In this document: piece after piece, positions 25,185 to 34,505 of the stretch
How positions within the stretch are numbered: the first letter of the stretch is position 1
How the letters are laid out: each line of letters starts with the position of its first letter
Assembly: GCF_018332695.1 (NCBI RefSeq)
Contig: NZ_BOQN01000002.1
Location: 1-64,000, forward strand
DNA: 64,000 bases
DNA from: Paractinoplanes toevensis
GTDB taxonomy: Bacteria > Actinomycetota > Actinomycetes > Mycobacteriales > Micromonosporaceae
Reading direction: 5' to 3'
Position numbers and translations under genes: made by a program
Notes under the pieces: generated by a model
Told to the model about the DNA's origin: nothing
Databases searched by the model: none
Seen by the model: only the letters and a program-made list of their open reading frames with translations

Positions 25185-25209
25185 CAGCAAAGTTTCGGAA
25201 ACTTACGTT
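25181..25209 (+). promoter_or_regulatory. GH120 promoter with operator in the spacer
   Basis: TTGACA (25181-25186) and TACGTT (25204-25209) are separated by 17 bases. The spacer contains most of the perfect 15-bp dyad AAGTTTC-G-GAAACTT (25190-25204), so a bound repressor would block polymerase. GGGAAGG at 25231-25237 is a ribosome-binding site 7 nt before the ATG. Confidence 0.7.
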
Positions 25210-25244
25210 GAAGTCGGTCCGTAACTATTAGGGAAGGCCCGACG

Positions 25245-27197
25245 ATGCTCCATGTGGCGACGACCGGATCCGACAACGCCGATGGGAGCGAGGGCAGGCC
25301 GTTCCGCACCATCAACCAGGCCGCGGCCGTCGCCCGGCCCGGGGACACCGTGGTCGTGCACGCCGGTGAATACCGGGAATGGGTCAGCCCGGCCCGAGGC
25401 GGCCTGAGCGACTCCCGGCGGATCACCTACACCGCCGCCGAGGGCGAGCACGTGGTGATCAAGGGCTCGGAGCGGGTCACCGGCTGGGAGCCGGACGACG
25501 GCACGGTGTGGCGGGTCAGCGTGCCCAACACGCTCTTCGGCGACTTCAACCCGTTCGCCGAGGAGGTCGCCGGCGACTGGATCGTCTACCCGAAGGGCGC
25601 GCCCCACAAGCACCTGGGCGACGTCTACCTCGACGGGTTGAGCTTCTACGAGGTCGGCTCGCGCGACGAGGTCGCCTCCGCGACCGAGCGCACCGAGGTC
25701 CTCGACGACTGGACCGGCGTCACGGTCCCGGTCACCGACGTCGCGCAGACCGGCTATGTCTGGTTCGCGCAGGTGGGCGCGGAGGAGACGACGATCTGGG
25801 CGAACTTCCGGGGCGCCGACCCGAACGCGTCCCTGGTCGAGATCAACGTTCGCCGGTCGGTCTTCTACCCGCTGGTGCCGCACCTCGACTACATCACCGT
25901 GCGCGGCTTCGAGCTCGCCCAGGCCGCCTCGCCGTGGACGCCGCCGACCGCCGACCAGCCCGGCCTGATCGGCCCGAACTGGGCCAAGGGCTGGATCATC
26001 GAGGACAACGACATCCACGACGCCAAGTGCTCGGCGATCTCGATCGGCAAGGAAGCGTCGACCGGCCACAACTTCGCCACCCTGCGCGGCGACAAGCCCG
26101 GCTACCAGTACCAGCTGGAATCCGTCTTCGCCGCCCGGCAGATCGGGTGGGACAAGGAGCACATCGGGTCGCACGTGATCCGGCGCAACACCATCCACGA
26201 CTGCGGGCAGAACGGCATCGTCGGCCACCTGGGCTGCGTGTTCTCCACGATCGAGGACAACCACATCTACAACATCGCGACCAAGCGCGAGTTCTACGGG
26301 TACGAGATCGGCGGCATCAAGCTGCACGCGGCGATCGACGTGGTGATCCGGCACAACAACATCCACGACTGCTCGCTCGGCACCTGGCTGGACTGGCAGA
26401 CGCAGGGCACCCGGATCACCCGCAACGTCTACCACGGCAACAGCCGGGACCTGTTCATCGAGGTCAGCCACGGCCCCTACCTGGTCGACCACAACATTCT
26501 CGGCTCGAAGGCGTCCTTCGAGTCGTTCAGCCAGGGCGGCGCGTTCGTCGGCAACCTGTTCGCCGGAACGGTATGGCTGCAGGCGGTGCCGGACCGGGCC
26601 ACGCCGTACCACCGGCCGCACAGCACCCAGGTCGCCGGCTACGCGGTGATCTGGGGCGGCGACGACCGCTACCTCGGCAACATCTTCCTCGGCGGGGACG
26701 TCGACCAGGCCTACGGCCACGGCAGCAACTACACGGGCGAACCGGCGCACCACGGCCTGGCCGGCTACAACGGCTCCCCGGCCTCGTTCGCCGACTACCT
26801 CGCCCGGGTCAACTCGCAGGAGGGCGACCACCAGCGGTTCCTCAACGTCCAGCAGGCCGTCTACACCCGCGGCAACGTCTTCGCCGGCGGCGCCGAGCCG
26901 TTCGACGGGGAGCAGAACCCGCTGGTGCTCGGCGACGCGACCGTCACCGTCACCCGCGACGGCGACGAGGTATGGCTGGAGACCGACCTGCCGGACGGCT
27001 TCGGCCAGGCCCGGCTCGCCCCGCTGTCCGGCCGCGACCTGGAACGGGTCCGCTTCGCCGACGCCGACTTCGAGGAGCCGGACGGCAGCCCCGCCCAGAT
27101 CGGGACCGACCTGGTCGGCGCGGCCCGGGACGAGACGTCCGCGGCCGGCCCGCTGGCCGCCCTGGCCGCCGGCCGTCAGCGCGTGCGCGTCTGGTGA
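25245..27197 (+). CDS. GH120 beta-xylosidase
   Basis: Intracellular glycoside hydrolase of 650 residues with no signal peptide. I recognise it as close to the GH120 beta-xylosidases: right-handed parallel beta-helix with an inserted beta-sandwich, opening MLHVATTGSDNADGSEG and containing ADQPGLIGPNWAKGWIIEDN. The expected catalytic pair is present: D383 in WLDWQTQGT (nucleophile) and E406 in FIEVSHGPY (acid/base). It should split short imported xylo-oligosaccharides to xylose. Start and length fit the family well. Its promoter carries two related operator dyads. No xylo-oligosaccharide transporter or LacI/ROK regulator lies next to it. The 3' end overlaps the convergent gene by 22 bp. Confidence 0.88.
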   Translation: MLHVATTGSDNADGSEGRPFRTINQAAAVARPGDTVVVHAGEYREWVSPARGGLSDSRRITYTAAEGEHVVIKGSERVTGWEPDDGTVWRVSVPNTLFGDFNPFAEEVAGDWIVYPKGAPHKHLGDVYLDGLSFYEVGSRDEVASATERTEVLDDWTGVTVPVTDVAQTGYVWFAQVGAEETTIWANFRGADPNASLVEINVRRSVFYPLVPHLDYITVRGFELAQAASPWTPPTADQPGLIGPNWAKGWIIEDNDIHDAKCSAISIGKEASTGHNFATLRGDKPGYQYQLESVFAARQIGWDKEHIGSHVIRRNTIHDCGQNGIVGHLGCVFSTIEDNHIYNIATKREFYGYEIGGIKLHAAIDVVIRHNNIHDCSLGTWLDWQTQGTRITRNVYHGNSRDLFIEVSHGPYLVDHNILGSKASFESFSQGGAFVGNLFAGTVWLQAVPDRATPYHRPHSTQVAGYAVIWGGDDRYLGNIFLGGDVDQAYGHGSNYTGEPAHHGLAGYNGSPASFADYLARVNSQEGDHQRFLNVQQAVYTRGNVFAGGAEPFDGEQNPLVLGDATVTVTRDGDEVWLETDLPDGFGQARLAPLSGRDLERVRFADADFEEPDGSPAQIGTDLVGAARDETSAAGPLAALAAGRQRVRVW

Positions 27198-28075
27198 TCC
27201 CAGCCGGCCAGCTCGGCGGCGCCCGCGAAGGTTGATCGGAGGAAGGCGCCCAGGACCGCATCCGGGTCCGGGGCGCCGGCCACCGACTCGTACGGCAGCA
27301 GGTATTCGCCCATCGCGCGGTCGTACCGGGCGCCCGCCGGGAGGCCGGCCAGGTCGGCGTACCCCGGCGGCTCCGGATAGGCGTACGCGTAGAAGGCGCC
27401 CTCCTCGCCGCCGCCGGGCCAGAACCCGCAGCTGGCCAACTCGTGCGAATAACCCTCGCGCATCACCGACGGCGGGCAGTTCGGCGCGCCGCCGGGATGC
27501 GGCGGCGCGATCCGGCCGGAGAAGCGGGTGTACGCGAGGTCCATCGCGCCCCAGAAGAAGTGCACCGGACTGGCCTTGCCGTAGAACTCGGTGCGCAGCC
27601 GGCTGATGACCTGCTCGGCCCGGAGCAGTTGGCGCCAGAACGTCCGGGCCGCTTCCGGGTCGTACGCCGCGTGGGTGTCGTCCTCGGCGAACGGGATGGC
27701 GTGCTCGACCTCGTTGGGGACGGCGTGGATGGTGGTCGGCACCCCGAGCTCGGTGAGCGCCGCCATGGTCTGGGCGTAGAACACCGAGACCGGCTTCGGT
27801 TCCAGCGCCACCGCCCGGGACCGGCCGTCGGTGGTGCGCAGGCGCAGCTGGTGGTCGATGAAGTCGAACTCGGCGTCGAACGCCCCGCTACCGTACGGCA
27901 CCGCCGTGGTGGTCAGCCCGCGGGCGCTCGGGTAGAGCGTGACGTGCCACCAGTGGTTGACCGGCGCGGCGTGCGCCATCCGGACCTTTCCCACGATCTG
28001 CGTCCACAGGTGCAGCGTGTCCCGCGTATCCACCCAGTCCGCCACCTTCAGGCGCGGCCACCCCGTCTCGTCCAT
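27176..28075 (-). CDS. DUF5996 family protein
   Basis: Protein of 299 residues that I recognise as DUF5996. Typical stretches are WVDTRDTLHLWTQIVGKVR near the start, NHWWHVTLYPSARGLTT, VHFFWGAMDLAYTRFSGR and FWPGGG. Function is unknown. The many tryptophans and histidines suggest a cofactor- or carbohydrate-binding barrel, but that is speculation. ATG at 28075 (MDETGWPRL) is preferred. An ATG at 28093 would add six residues. No ribosome-binding site is obvious. It converges on the GH120 gene. Confidence 0.8.
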   Translation of the reverse strand: MDETGWPRLKVADWVDTRDTLHLWTQIVGKVRMAHAAPVNHWWHVTLYPSARGLTTTAVPYGSGAFDAEFDFIDHQLRLRTTDGRSRAVALEPKPVSVFYAQTMAALTELGVPTTIHAVPNEVEHAIPFAEDDTHAAYDPEAARTFWRQLLRAEQVISRLRTEFYGKASPVHFFWGAMDLAYTRFSGRIAPPHPGGAPNCPPSVMREGYSHELASCGFWPGGGEEGAFYAYAYPEPPGYADLAGLPAGARYDRAMGEYLLPYESVAGAPDPDAVLGAFLRSTFAGAAELAGWDHQTRTR

Positions 28076-28109
28076 CGCGCCAGCGTGCCACATCGGCGAC
28101 GCTGATGAT

Positions 28110-29654
28110 CTAGGCGACGTGCGGCAGGGTGAACCAGAACGACGCGCCCTCCTCGACGTCGAGATCGAGCCAGATCCGCCCACCGTGATATTCGACGATC
28201 TTCTTGACGATCGCCAGGCCGATGCCGGTTCCCTCGTACGCGTCGCGGGGGTGCAGTCGCTGGAAGATCACGAACACCTTCTCGGCGAACTCCGGCTCGA
28301 TGCCGATGCCGTTGTCGCGGACGTTGATCGCCCATTCCTCGTCGTCGCGGCGCGCGGTGACCCGCACCTCCGGCGGCACACCGGTGCGGTGGAACTTCAG
28401 CGAGTTACCGATCAGGTTGACGAACAGGGTGGTGAGCAGTGGCTCCTCACCCTCCACCTCGGGCAGCTGATCCCAGATGATGCGCGCGCCGCCGGACCGG
28501 TGTTCCAGCTGGGAGGTGACCTCGGTCAGCACCCGGTGGAGCTCGACGCGCTTGAAGCCGGTGGTGATCCGGCCGATCCGGGAGAACGCCAGCAGATCCT
28601 TGATCAGCCGCTGCATCCGCTCGGCGCCGTCGACGGCGAACTGGATGTACTGGTCGGCGCGCTCGTCGAGCTGACCGGCGTACCGGCGCTGCAGCAGCTG
28701 GCAGAAGCTGGCCACCTTGCGCAGCGGTTCCTGCAGGTCGTGCGACGCCACATAGGCGAACTGCTCGAGGTCACGGTTGGACCGGGTGAGCTCGTCCGCC
28801 TTCTCCGCCAGTTTCTCGTGCGCGGCTTCGGCCTGGGCGCGGGCCGCGCGCACCTCGGCGAGCTCGGCCGCGATCCGGCGGCGCATGCCGTCGACGTCGG
28901 CGGCCAGGCTGCGCAGCTCGGGCGAGCCCGAGCTGGTGATCTGCCGGTGGTAGTCGCCGGCGGCCACCTCGCGGACCTGCTCGGCGAGGGCGGTCACCGG
29001 CCGGGACACCAGGCGGTCGAGCAGGAGCAGCATCAGCGCGCCGACGATCAGCACGATGCCGGCGGCCCCGCCGAGCAGGCCGACCAGGACGGATCCGGTT
29101 CGCCGGGCCGCCGCGGCGGCATCGTTGCGGAGCACCAGGATGTCGGCCTGGAGCTGATCGACCGCGGTCCGGACCGCATCGAACCGGGCGGTGCCGGTCG
29201 CCTCGTCGATCTGCAGACCACCCGTTTCGCCGGCCGCGATGATCGGATCGGCGATGTCGGTCCGCCATCGGTCCGCCGATTGCCGGACGCGCTGCAGATC
29301 GGCGGTGATGGCTTTCCGGCCGTGCGAGGCGTTGAGCGTCTCGATCCGGGTAAGCAGTTGTTGCTCGGCGGCGACGCCCTGCTGGTAAGGCTCGAGGTTC
29401 TTGGCCGACCGGCTGAGAACGTATCCCCGGATGCCGGTCTCCTGGTCGAGGTAGGCCGAATAGAGCTCCTGCCCGGCGACCCGCATCGGACCGGTCTTGT
29501 CGAGGATCGTGTCGAGATGCTCGTTGCTGGCCGCGGCCGTGGTCGCGGCCGAGACACCGATGCCGGCCATGACGGCCCCGGCTATCGCGAACAGGACCAC
29601 GACGCGTCGGCGCAGCGTCCAGGTGCGCAGATCGACCAGTTTCACCGGGCACAT
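28110..29654 (-). CDS. CHASE3-type sensor histidine kinase
   Basis: Membrane kinase of about 514 residues. One helix (about 12-40) is followed by a CHASE3 extracellular sensor (about 40-180), a second helix, HAMP and a coiled coil. The HisKA domain has the phospho-acceptor in YVASHDLQEPLRKV, and the HATPase has NLIGNSLKFH, DNGIGI and GTGIGLAIVKKI. The H-box is of the type found in phytochrome-related kinases. No response regulator gene is adjacent, so the partner is unknown. ATG at 29654 is used. A TTG at 29681 would add nine residues. Confidence 0.88.
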   Translation of the reverse strand: MCPVKLVDLRTWTLRRRVVVLFAIAGAVMAGIGVSAATTAAASNEHLDTILDKTGPMRVAGQELYSAYLDQETGIRGYVLSRSAKNLEPYQQGVAAEQQLLTRIETLNASHGRKAITADLQRVRQSADRWRTDIADPIIAAGETGGLQIDEATGTARFDAVRTAVDQLQADILVLRNDAAAAARRTGSVLVGLLGGAAGIVLIVGALMLLLLDRLVSRPVTALAEQVREVAAGDYHRQITSSGSPELRSLAADVDGMRRRIAAELAEVRAARAQAEAAHEKLAEKADELTRSNRDLEQFAYVASHDLQEPLRKVASFCQLLQRRYAGQLDERADQYIQFAVDGAERMQRLIKDLLAFSRIGRITTGFKRVELHRVLTEVTSQLEHRSGGARIIWDQLPEVEGEEPLLTTLFVNLIGNSLKFHRTGVPPEVRVTARRDDEEWAINVRDNGIGIEPEFAEKVFVIFQRLHPRDAYEGTGIGLAIVKKIVEYHGGRIWLDLDVEEGASFWFTLPHVA

Positions 29655-29732
29655 TGTCCACAGGCGGTTGCGGTGTGGCAAATAACTGGACGCATCCTCC
29701 TAACGGCCAGCTTCTTCCACCCGATCGGACGA

Positions 29733-29759
29733 GTTTATGCAGGCTGGGATTGCGGAAAT
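29733..29759 (+). promoter_or_regulatory. Candidate SigB/SigF-type promoter of the sigma gene
   Basis: GTTTAT (29733-29738) and GGAAAT (29754-29759) are 15 bases apart, close to the GTTT-N15-GGGTAT consensus of actinobacterial stress sigma factors. It lies 66 bases upstream of a sigma gene of that class, so it may drive autoregulation. Confidence 0.45.
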
Positions 29760-29824
29760 GAGGACCCCGCAGAAAGACCGCGTACCCTTCGGGGTCACCG
29801 AGCAGCCTGAAAGCAGGGAACTTC

Positions 29825-30637
29825 ATGACTGAGGCCGCCGTCGCCACCCGCACCACCGACAGCACGCCGGAGACGTCGTCGGCCAGCACCGACCGGGCCG
29901 GCGAGCTGATCAATGCGCTGGCGGCTCTGCCTCAGGGCCACCCGTCCCGGCCGCAGATGCGGGACCAGGCGATCGAGGCGTGGATGCCCCTGGCCCGGCA
30001 CCTCGCGAACCGGTACTCGGGCCGTGGCGAGCCCGTCGACGACCTGTTCCAGGTCGCCCTCGTCGGCCTCATCAAGTCCGTCGACCGGTTCGACGCCGAC
30101 CGTGGCATCGAGTTCGCCGGCTTCGCCATCCCCACCATCGTCGGTGAGCTGAAGCGGCACTTCCGCGACCGCACCTGGTCCATCCGGGTGCCGCGGCGCC
30201 TGCAGGAACTCCGGCTCGCCATCACGGCCGCCAACAACACCCTGACCAACACGCTGGGCCGCTCGGCCACCGTCGCCGACATCGCCGCGCACCTCGGCAT
30301 CACCGAGGAAGAAGTCCTCGAAGGCCTGGAAGGTGCCCGCGCCTACAACTCGACCAGCCTCTCCACGCCGGCCAACGACGAGGGCAGCCTGACCCTCGGC
30401 GACACGCTCGGCGGCGAGGACGCCGAGTTCGAGATCGCCGAACTGCGGGTGGCGCTCGGCCCGGCCATGGCCCGGCTCGACGAGCGCGAGCAGCAGATCA
30501 TCAGCCTGCGCTTCTACGGGAACATGACCCAGTCCGAGATCGCCGACCGGATCGGCATCTCCCAGATGCATGTCTCCCGCCTGCTGACCAAGGCGCTCGG
30601 CAAGCTCCGCAAGCAGATGGACGACTTCGCGGCCTGA
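29825..30637 (+). CDS. SigB/SigF-type RNA polymerase sigma factor
   Basis: Group 3 sigma factor of 270 residues. Region 2 (about 45-115) contains PVDDLFQVALVGLIKSVDRFD, region 3 reads LGRSATVADIAAHLGITEEEVLEGLEG, and region 4 ends MTQSEIADRIGISQMHVSRLL. This class directs stress or developmental genes and is normally held by an RsbW-type anti-sigma kinase. Such an ATPase is encoded convergently 13 bases away. The ATG follows GCAGGGA at good spacing. The N-terminal 30 residues are Ser/Thr-rich and poorly conserved. Confidence 0.92.
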   Translation: MTEAAVATRTTDSTPETSSASTDRAGELINALAALPQGHPSRPQMRDQAIEAWMPLARHLANRYSGRGEPVDDLFQVALVGLIKSVDRFDADRGIEFAGFAIPTIVGELKRHFRDRTWSIRVPRRLQELRLAITAANNTLTNTLGRSATVADIAAHLGITEEEVLEGLEGARAYNSTSLSTPANDEGSLTLGDTLGGEDAEFEIAELRVALGPAMARLDEREQQIISLRFYGNMTQSEIADRIGISQMHVSRLLTKALGKLRKQMDDFAA

Positions 30638-30650
30638 CCGCGGTCGGGAA

Positions 30651-31085
30651 TCAGCCTGCGCTGACTGCCGACAGTCGCGCCCAGACGACCTTGCCGTCGC
30701 GGCACATCCGCACGCCCCACTGTGCCGCGACGGCTTCGATCAGATGCAGGCCCCGCCCGCCGAGACGGTTGGCGTCGGGCGGTTCGAGGCGCGGGGCGGT
30801 GGTGCTGCCGTCACCGACCTCGACCAGAACGGTGCCGTCATCGAGGCTGACCACCAGCTCGCCGTCGGAGTGGGTGTGCTTGCTGACGTTCTGGACCAGT
30901 TCGCTGATCACGAGCAGGGTGTCGTCGATCCACTCGGTGTCGGCGGCGGCCCGGGCTGAGTCGCGCAGGGCGTCCCGGGCGGTGTGCCGCAGCGGCTGGG
31001 CGGGGTCGCCGTTGCGGAATCGGCGCCGGACGACCTCCCTGGCACCGCCGACCTCCCCCATACCCGGGAGAATGCCCGACCTCAC
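30651..31085 (-). CDS. RsbW-like ATP-binding regulator
   Basis: GHKL ATPase of 144 residues similar to anti-sigma kinases. The N-box is VISELVQNVSKHTHSD, the G1 box VEVGDGSTTAPRL and the G2 box GRGLHLIEAVAAQWG. It has no receiver, PAS or membrane part. It may phosphorylate an anti-sigma antagonist and sequester the neighbouring sigma factor, but the convergent arrangement means this is inferred only from proximity. GTG at 31085 is listed. ATG at 31061 would remove eight residues, and neither has a clear ribosome-binding site. Confidence 0.8.
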   Translation of the reverse strand: MRSGILPGMGEVGGAREVVRRRFRNGDPAQPLRHTARDALRDSARAAADTEWIDDTLLVISELVQNVSKHTHSDGELVVSLDDGTVLVEVGDGSTTAPRLEPPDANRLGGRGLHLIEAVAAQWGVRMCRDGKVVWARLSAVSAG

Positions 31086-31154
31086 GATACGTAAACGGTG
31101 ATCCAGGGACCATCAGCCCTGATCTTGGCCGGCGCCGGCGCCAAGACTGAAGAC

Positions 31155-32036
31155 ATGGTTCTGGTCACCGCACGGCCCGTCGAGATCGCGAGGGCCCATC
31201 CGCTCCGGCCGGAGCGCGTGGACATCGCCATGGCGGCGGGCGAGTTCGGCCTGACGACGGCGTTCTTCTTCACCGTCTTCGCCCTGGTGCGCTGGGGGCT
31301 GGGCACCACCGGCGCTTGCGCCTCCCGCACCGAGCTGTGGTTGCGCTGCGCCGTCGTGTCGATGCTGGTCGGCCTGGTCATCGTGGGTTTCGTCGTGTCC
31401 CGGCCGGGCCGCTGGACGGGCGCCCACATGAACCCGGCGATCACCCTCGCGCTGTTCGTGCGCGGGCACACCCCCGGCCGCCGGGTCCTGCCCTACCTGG
31501 TCGCCCAGGTCGCCGGCTCGATCGCCGCGGCGGCCGCGGCCCGCCTGGTCTGGGGCCCCGCGATGGCGGCCGACCCGACCCGCTGGGCGGTCGTCCAACC
31601 CGATCTCGGCCTCGGCGGGCGCGTCGCGGTGGTCGCGCTCGCCGAGGCCGCCGTTCTCGCCGTGATCGTCGGGGTGATGTGCTGGGTCCAGGACCACCGT
31701 CCGGCGTGGCCGCTGCCGTGGATCGTGGGCCTGATGTTCGGCCTGCAGGGCGTCGCCCTCGGCACGTTCACCGGCGGCTCGGCCAACCCGTCCCGCCAGC
31801 TGGGCCCGGCCCTGCTCTCCGGCCAGACCCACCTGCTGGCGACCTACTTCCTCGCCCCGATCGCCGGCGGCGTCCTGGCCGCCTGGGCCATCCGCACCGC
31901 CTCGGCCCGGCCCACCTCGGCCCGGCCCGCCTCGGCCCGGCCCGCCTCCGCCCGGCCCGCCTCCGCCCGGCCCACCTCCGCCCGGCCCACCTCCGCCCAG
32001 CCTGCCTCGGCCGGCGGGGAGATCAGCGGCCGTCGC
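31155..32036 (+). CDS. Aquaporin-like MIP protein with open-ended repeat tail
   Basis: Membrane channel of the MIP family, with about six helices over roughly 245 residues. The first pore motif is intact in GAHMNPAITLALF. The second is GGSANPSRQLGPAL, so NPA is replaced by NPS. After the last helix come seven pentapeptide units rich in S-A-R-P, encoded by a 15-bp DNA repeat. The frame then has no stop until 34640, running antisense through the whole FtsX gene. I end the feature at the FtsX boundary as the recognisable part. A shift by one base in the repeat region would give a stop at 32047. GTG at 31098 and ATG at 31230 are other starts. Confidence 0.6.
31900..32004 (+). repeat. 15-bp tandem repeat, seven units
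   Basis: Seven consecutive 15-bp units of the type CCTCSGCCCGGCCCR (31900-31914 and onwards) with a partial eighth. Units differ at two or three bases. In the aquaporin frame they encode Ala/Thr-Ser-Ala-Arg-Pro. Because 15 is a multiple of three, copy-number change keeps the frame, so the missing stop needs a separate event. Confidence 0.9.
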
Positions 32037-34505
32037 TCACTCCTTGATGCCGATGTGCTCCACCGGGGGCACCCGCAGCAACCGGGCGATCGGCAGGATC
32101 GTCGTGGCCAGGGCCAGCACCGTGGTGCCGCCCAGGACGGCCACCAGGCCCAGCGGCGGCACATAGGGCACCAGGTTTCCGGTCAGCGCCCGCACCACGC
32201 TGCTCAGGGTGAGCGCGGCGATCGCTCCACCGAGCACCACGGCCGTGCCGAGCAGCCCGATCTGCTCCGCGTTGACCATGCGCCGAACCTGACGCCGGGT
32301 CACGCCGGTCAGCCGCAACAGGGCCAGCTCGCGGCGGCGGGCCAGGGCCGCCATGACCATCGTGTTGGCGGCGGCGACCACCGTGTAGCCGACCATCACC
32401 GCGATCAGCATGCGGTTCAGCCAGGCGCTCAGGGCCAGGTCGCGGGCGAGGCCGCCGGTCAGCGTGGCGGTGTCGACGAGCGTGCTGCCGGGGTGCGCGG
32501 CGGCGACCTCGCGCAGTCCGGCGTCGGCGGAGGCCGAGGCGCTGATCAGGATCTCGTCGTCCAGGTTGGTGGCAGTGTGCCCGACGACCGTCGCCAGCGG
32601 CAGGATCACGTCACCGAAGCCGAGGCCACGCTGGTAGATCGCCACCACCAGCGGGTGGATCGCGGTGCCGTCGCCGAGCCGCATCTCCACCTTCTCGCCC
32701 AGGTCCCAGCGGAACATCGACGCCTGGGTGCGGGAGATCGCGACCGTGCCGTCCCGCAGGGCGGCGAGACTGCCCGACTTCACCGACAGGTCGACCGTGG
32801 ACGCGAGACCGGCCGGATCGACGGCCCGCGCGGCCACCGACTCGCCGTCGCCCATCAGCGCGGCGAGCACCGTCGTGTGCCGGATCGGCGTCGCCGCCCG
32901 CACGCCCGGGACCGCCCGGAGCGCGGCCACCGCCGAGTCGGACAGGCCCGCCGGGGCGACCAGGGCTCGCGAAGCGAGCAGGCCGGAGTGGTTCTCCGCG
33001 ACCGCTTGGCGCTCGATGTTGTTCTGCAGGAACCACACCGAGCCGCCGAAGCCGACCGCGAGCACGAGCGACGTCAGCACAGTGGCGGTGCCGCGGGCGT
33101 TCGCCCGCAGATTCGCCGCCGCCAGGTAGCCGCTGGTGCCGAAGACCGCGCGCAGCGGCGTGGCGAGCAGCCGGGCCGCGGACCGGTTGATCCACGGCGC
33201 CAGCAGCGAGACGGCCAGCACGAACAGGTAGAGCATGCCGAGCGCGGCGCCCATCGCGGTTTGCCCGGTCGCGGCAACCGCGGCCAGCGCCGCCGACCCG
33301 GCCGCGGCCAGGGCGATCAGGCCACCGATGAACCGGGCCTTCCCACCGCCGGCCGGTTCGGCCGCGGCCTCGCCCAGTGCCTCGGCCGGTTTGATGCGGC
33401 TGATGCGGCGGGCGGCCAGCAGGCCGGCGAGCACCGCGGAGACCAGGACAATCAGGAAGGCGGCCGGACCGGCCAGCGCGCCCGGCACCATCGGGAAGCC
33501 GGCGGGCAGGAAGCCGCGGCCGGTGAGCTCGGCGGTCAGCCAGTGGGCGGCGGCGAGACCACCGGGCACGCCGAGCACGCCGGCGATCACGCTGATCAGG
33601 GCCGACTCCGCCACGATCATGCGGCGCACCTGACCGGGCGTGGCGGCCACGGCCCGCACCAGGGCCAGGTCGCGGCGGCGATGCCGCACCGAGAGCCCGA
33701 CGGTGGCGGCGACCACGAAGATGACCAGCAGCACGACATAGCCGCCGAACGACGCGCCGACCTGGATGAGCAACACGGCGGCGGCGCGGTCGGTCGACTG
33801 CTCGGCCAGGCCGCTGTCGTCGCGGGTGAGGACCCGCGCCTCCCCGGCCAGCCCCGCGATGCGGTTGCGCAGGTCATCGAGGTCGGCGCCGGGAGCGGCA
33901 ATCACGCCGATGGCGCTGACCTCGCCCCGATGCGGCGCGAGAGCGGCTGCCTGCGCGTCGGTGAAGAAGACCGCGTCGCCGCTCACCGAGCCACTCACCG
34001 TGTACGACCGGAGGACGCCGCCGACCACCAGGTCGACCCGCGAACCGAGCCGGACCCCGCCGAGAGCGACCTCATCGTCCCGATCCGGCGCGGCGCCCGC
34101 CTCCAGGACGGCGGGAGTCAGGGCCGCACTCCCCCATCCGCGCCCGGACAGCGGCACGCCGGCGGTGGAGACGACCGGGATGTTCTCGTCGGTGCCCACC
34201 ACCGAGACGCCGGGCAGATCGCGAATGCGGCCGGCCAGCGCGGCCGGCACCGTCCCGCCCTCGGGCAGCGCGACCGTGCTCCGGTAGATCTCGCCGTCGA
34301 ACTCCTTGCCGGTGAACGTGGTGTCGGTGCGGGCCACGACCAGATCGGCGGCGGCATAGCGGACGGGCTCCGGGTGATAGCGCAGCCCGGACTCGACGAG
34401 CACGCCCATCGCGGTCAGGATCAGCGCGCCGAGGGCGAGCGCGAGCAGGGTGGCGACGGACGAGCCGGGGCGGTGGCGCAGCATGCGCGCGGCGAGCGAG
34501 GTCAT
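32037..34505 (-). CDS. FtsX/MacB-type ABC transporter permease
   Basis: Large permease of 822 residues. An N-terminal helix (about 18-40) and an extracellular domain precede two FtsX-type membrane blocks. The first is about 255-380, including RHRRRDLALVRAVAATPGQVRRM. The second is about 690-815, including ARRRELALLRLTGVTRRQVRRM, with further helices between. The two RRRxLALxR loops couple to the ATPase. Such systems export lipids or peptides, or relieve antibiotic stress. The start overlaps the stop of the ATPase gene by 4 nt. A two-component system lies just upstream on the same strand. Confidence 0.9.
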   Translation of the reverse strand: MTSLAARMLRHRPGSSVATLLALALGALILTAMGVLVESGLRYHPEPVRYAAADLVVARTDTTFTGKEFDGEIYRSTVALPEGGTVPAALAGRIRDLPGVSVVGTDENIPVVSTAGVPLSGRGWGSAALTPAVLEAGAAPDRDDEVALGGVRLGSRVDLVVGGVLRSYTVSGSVSGDAVFFTDAQAAALAPHRGEVSAIGVIAAPGADLDDLRNRIAGLAGEARVLTRDDSGLAEQSTDRAAAVLLIQVGASFGGYVVLLVIFVVAATVGLSVRHRRRDLALVRAVAATPGQVRRMIVAESALISVIAGVLGVPGGLAAAHWLTAELTGRGFLPAGFPMVPGALAGPAAFLIVLVSAVLAGLLAARRISRIKPAEALGEAAAEPAGGGKARFIGGLIALAAAGSAALAAVAATGQTAMGAALGMLYLFVLAVSLLAPWINRSAARLLATPLRAVFGTSGYLAAANLRANARGTATVLTSLVLAVGFGGSVWFLQNNIERQAVAENHSGLLASRALVAPAGLSDSAVAALRAVPGVRAATPIRHTTVLAALMGDGESVAARAVDPAGLASTVDLSVKSGSLAALRDGTVAISRTQASMFRWDLGEKVEMRLGDGTAIHPLVVAIYQRGLGFGDVILPLATVVGHTATNLDDEILISASASADAGLREVAAAHPGSTLVDTATLTGGLARDLALSAWLNRMLIAVMVGYTVVAAANTMVMAALARRRELALLRLTGVTRRQVRRMVNAEQIGLLGTAVVLGGAIAALTLSSVVRALTGNLVPYVPPLGLVAVLGGTTVLALATTILPIARLLRVPPVEHIGIKE

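Noticed and set aside
31900..32010. Possible CRISPR array
   Set aside because: Units are 15 bp, contiguous, without spacers and coding in one frame. It is a coding tandem repeat.
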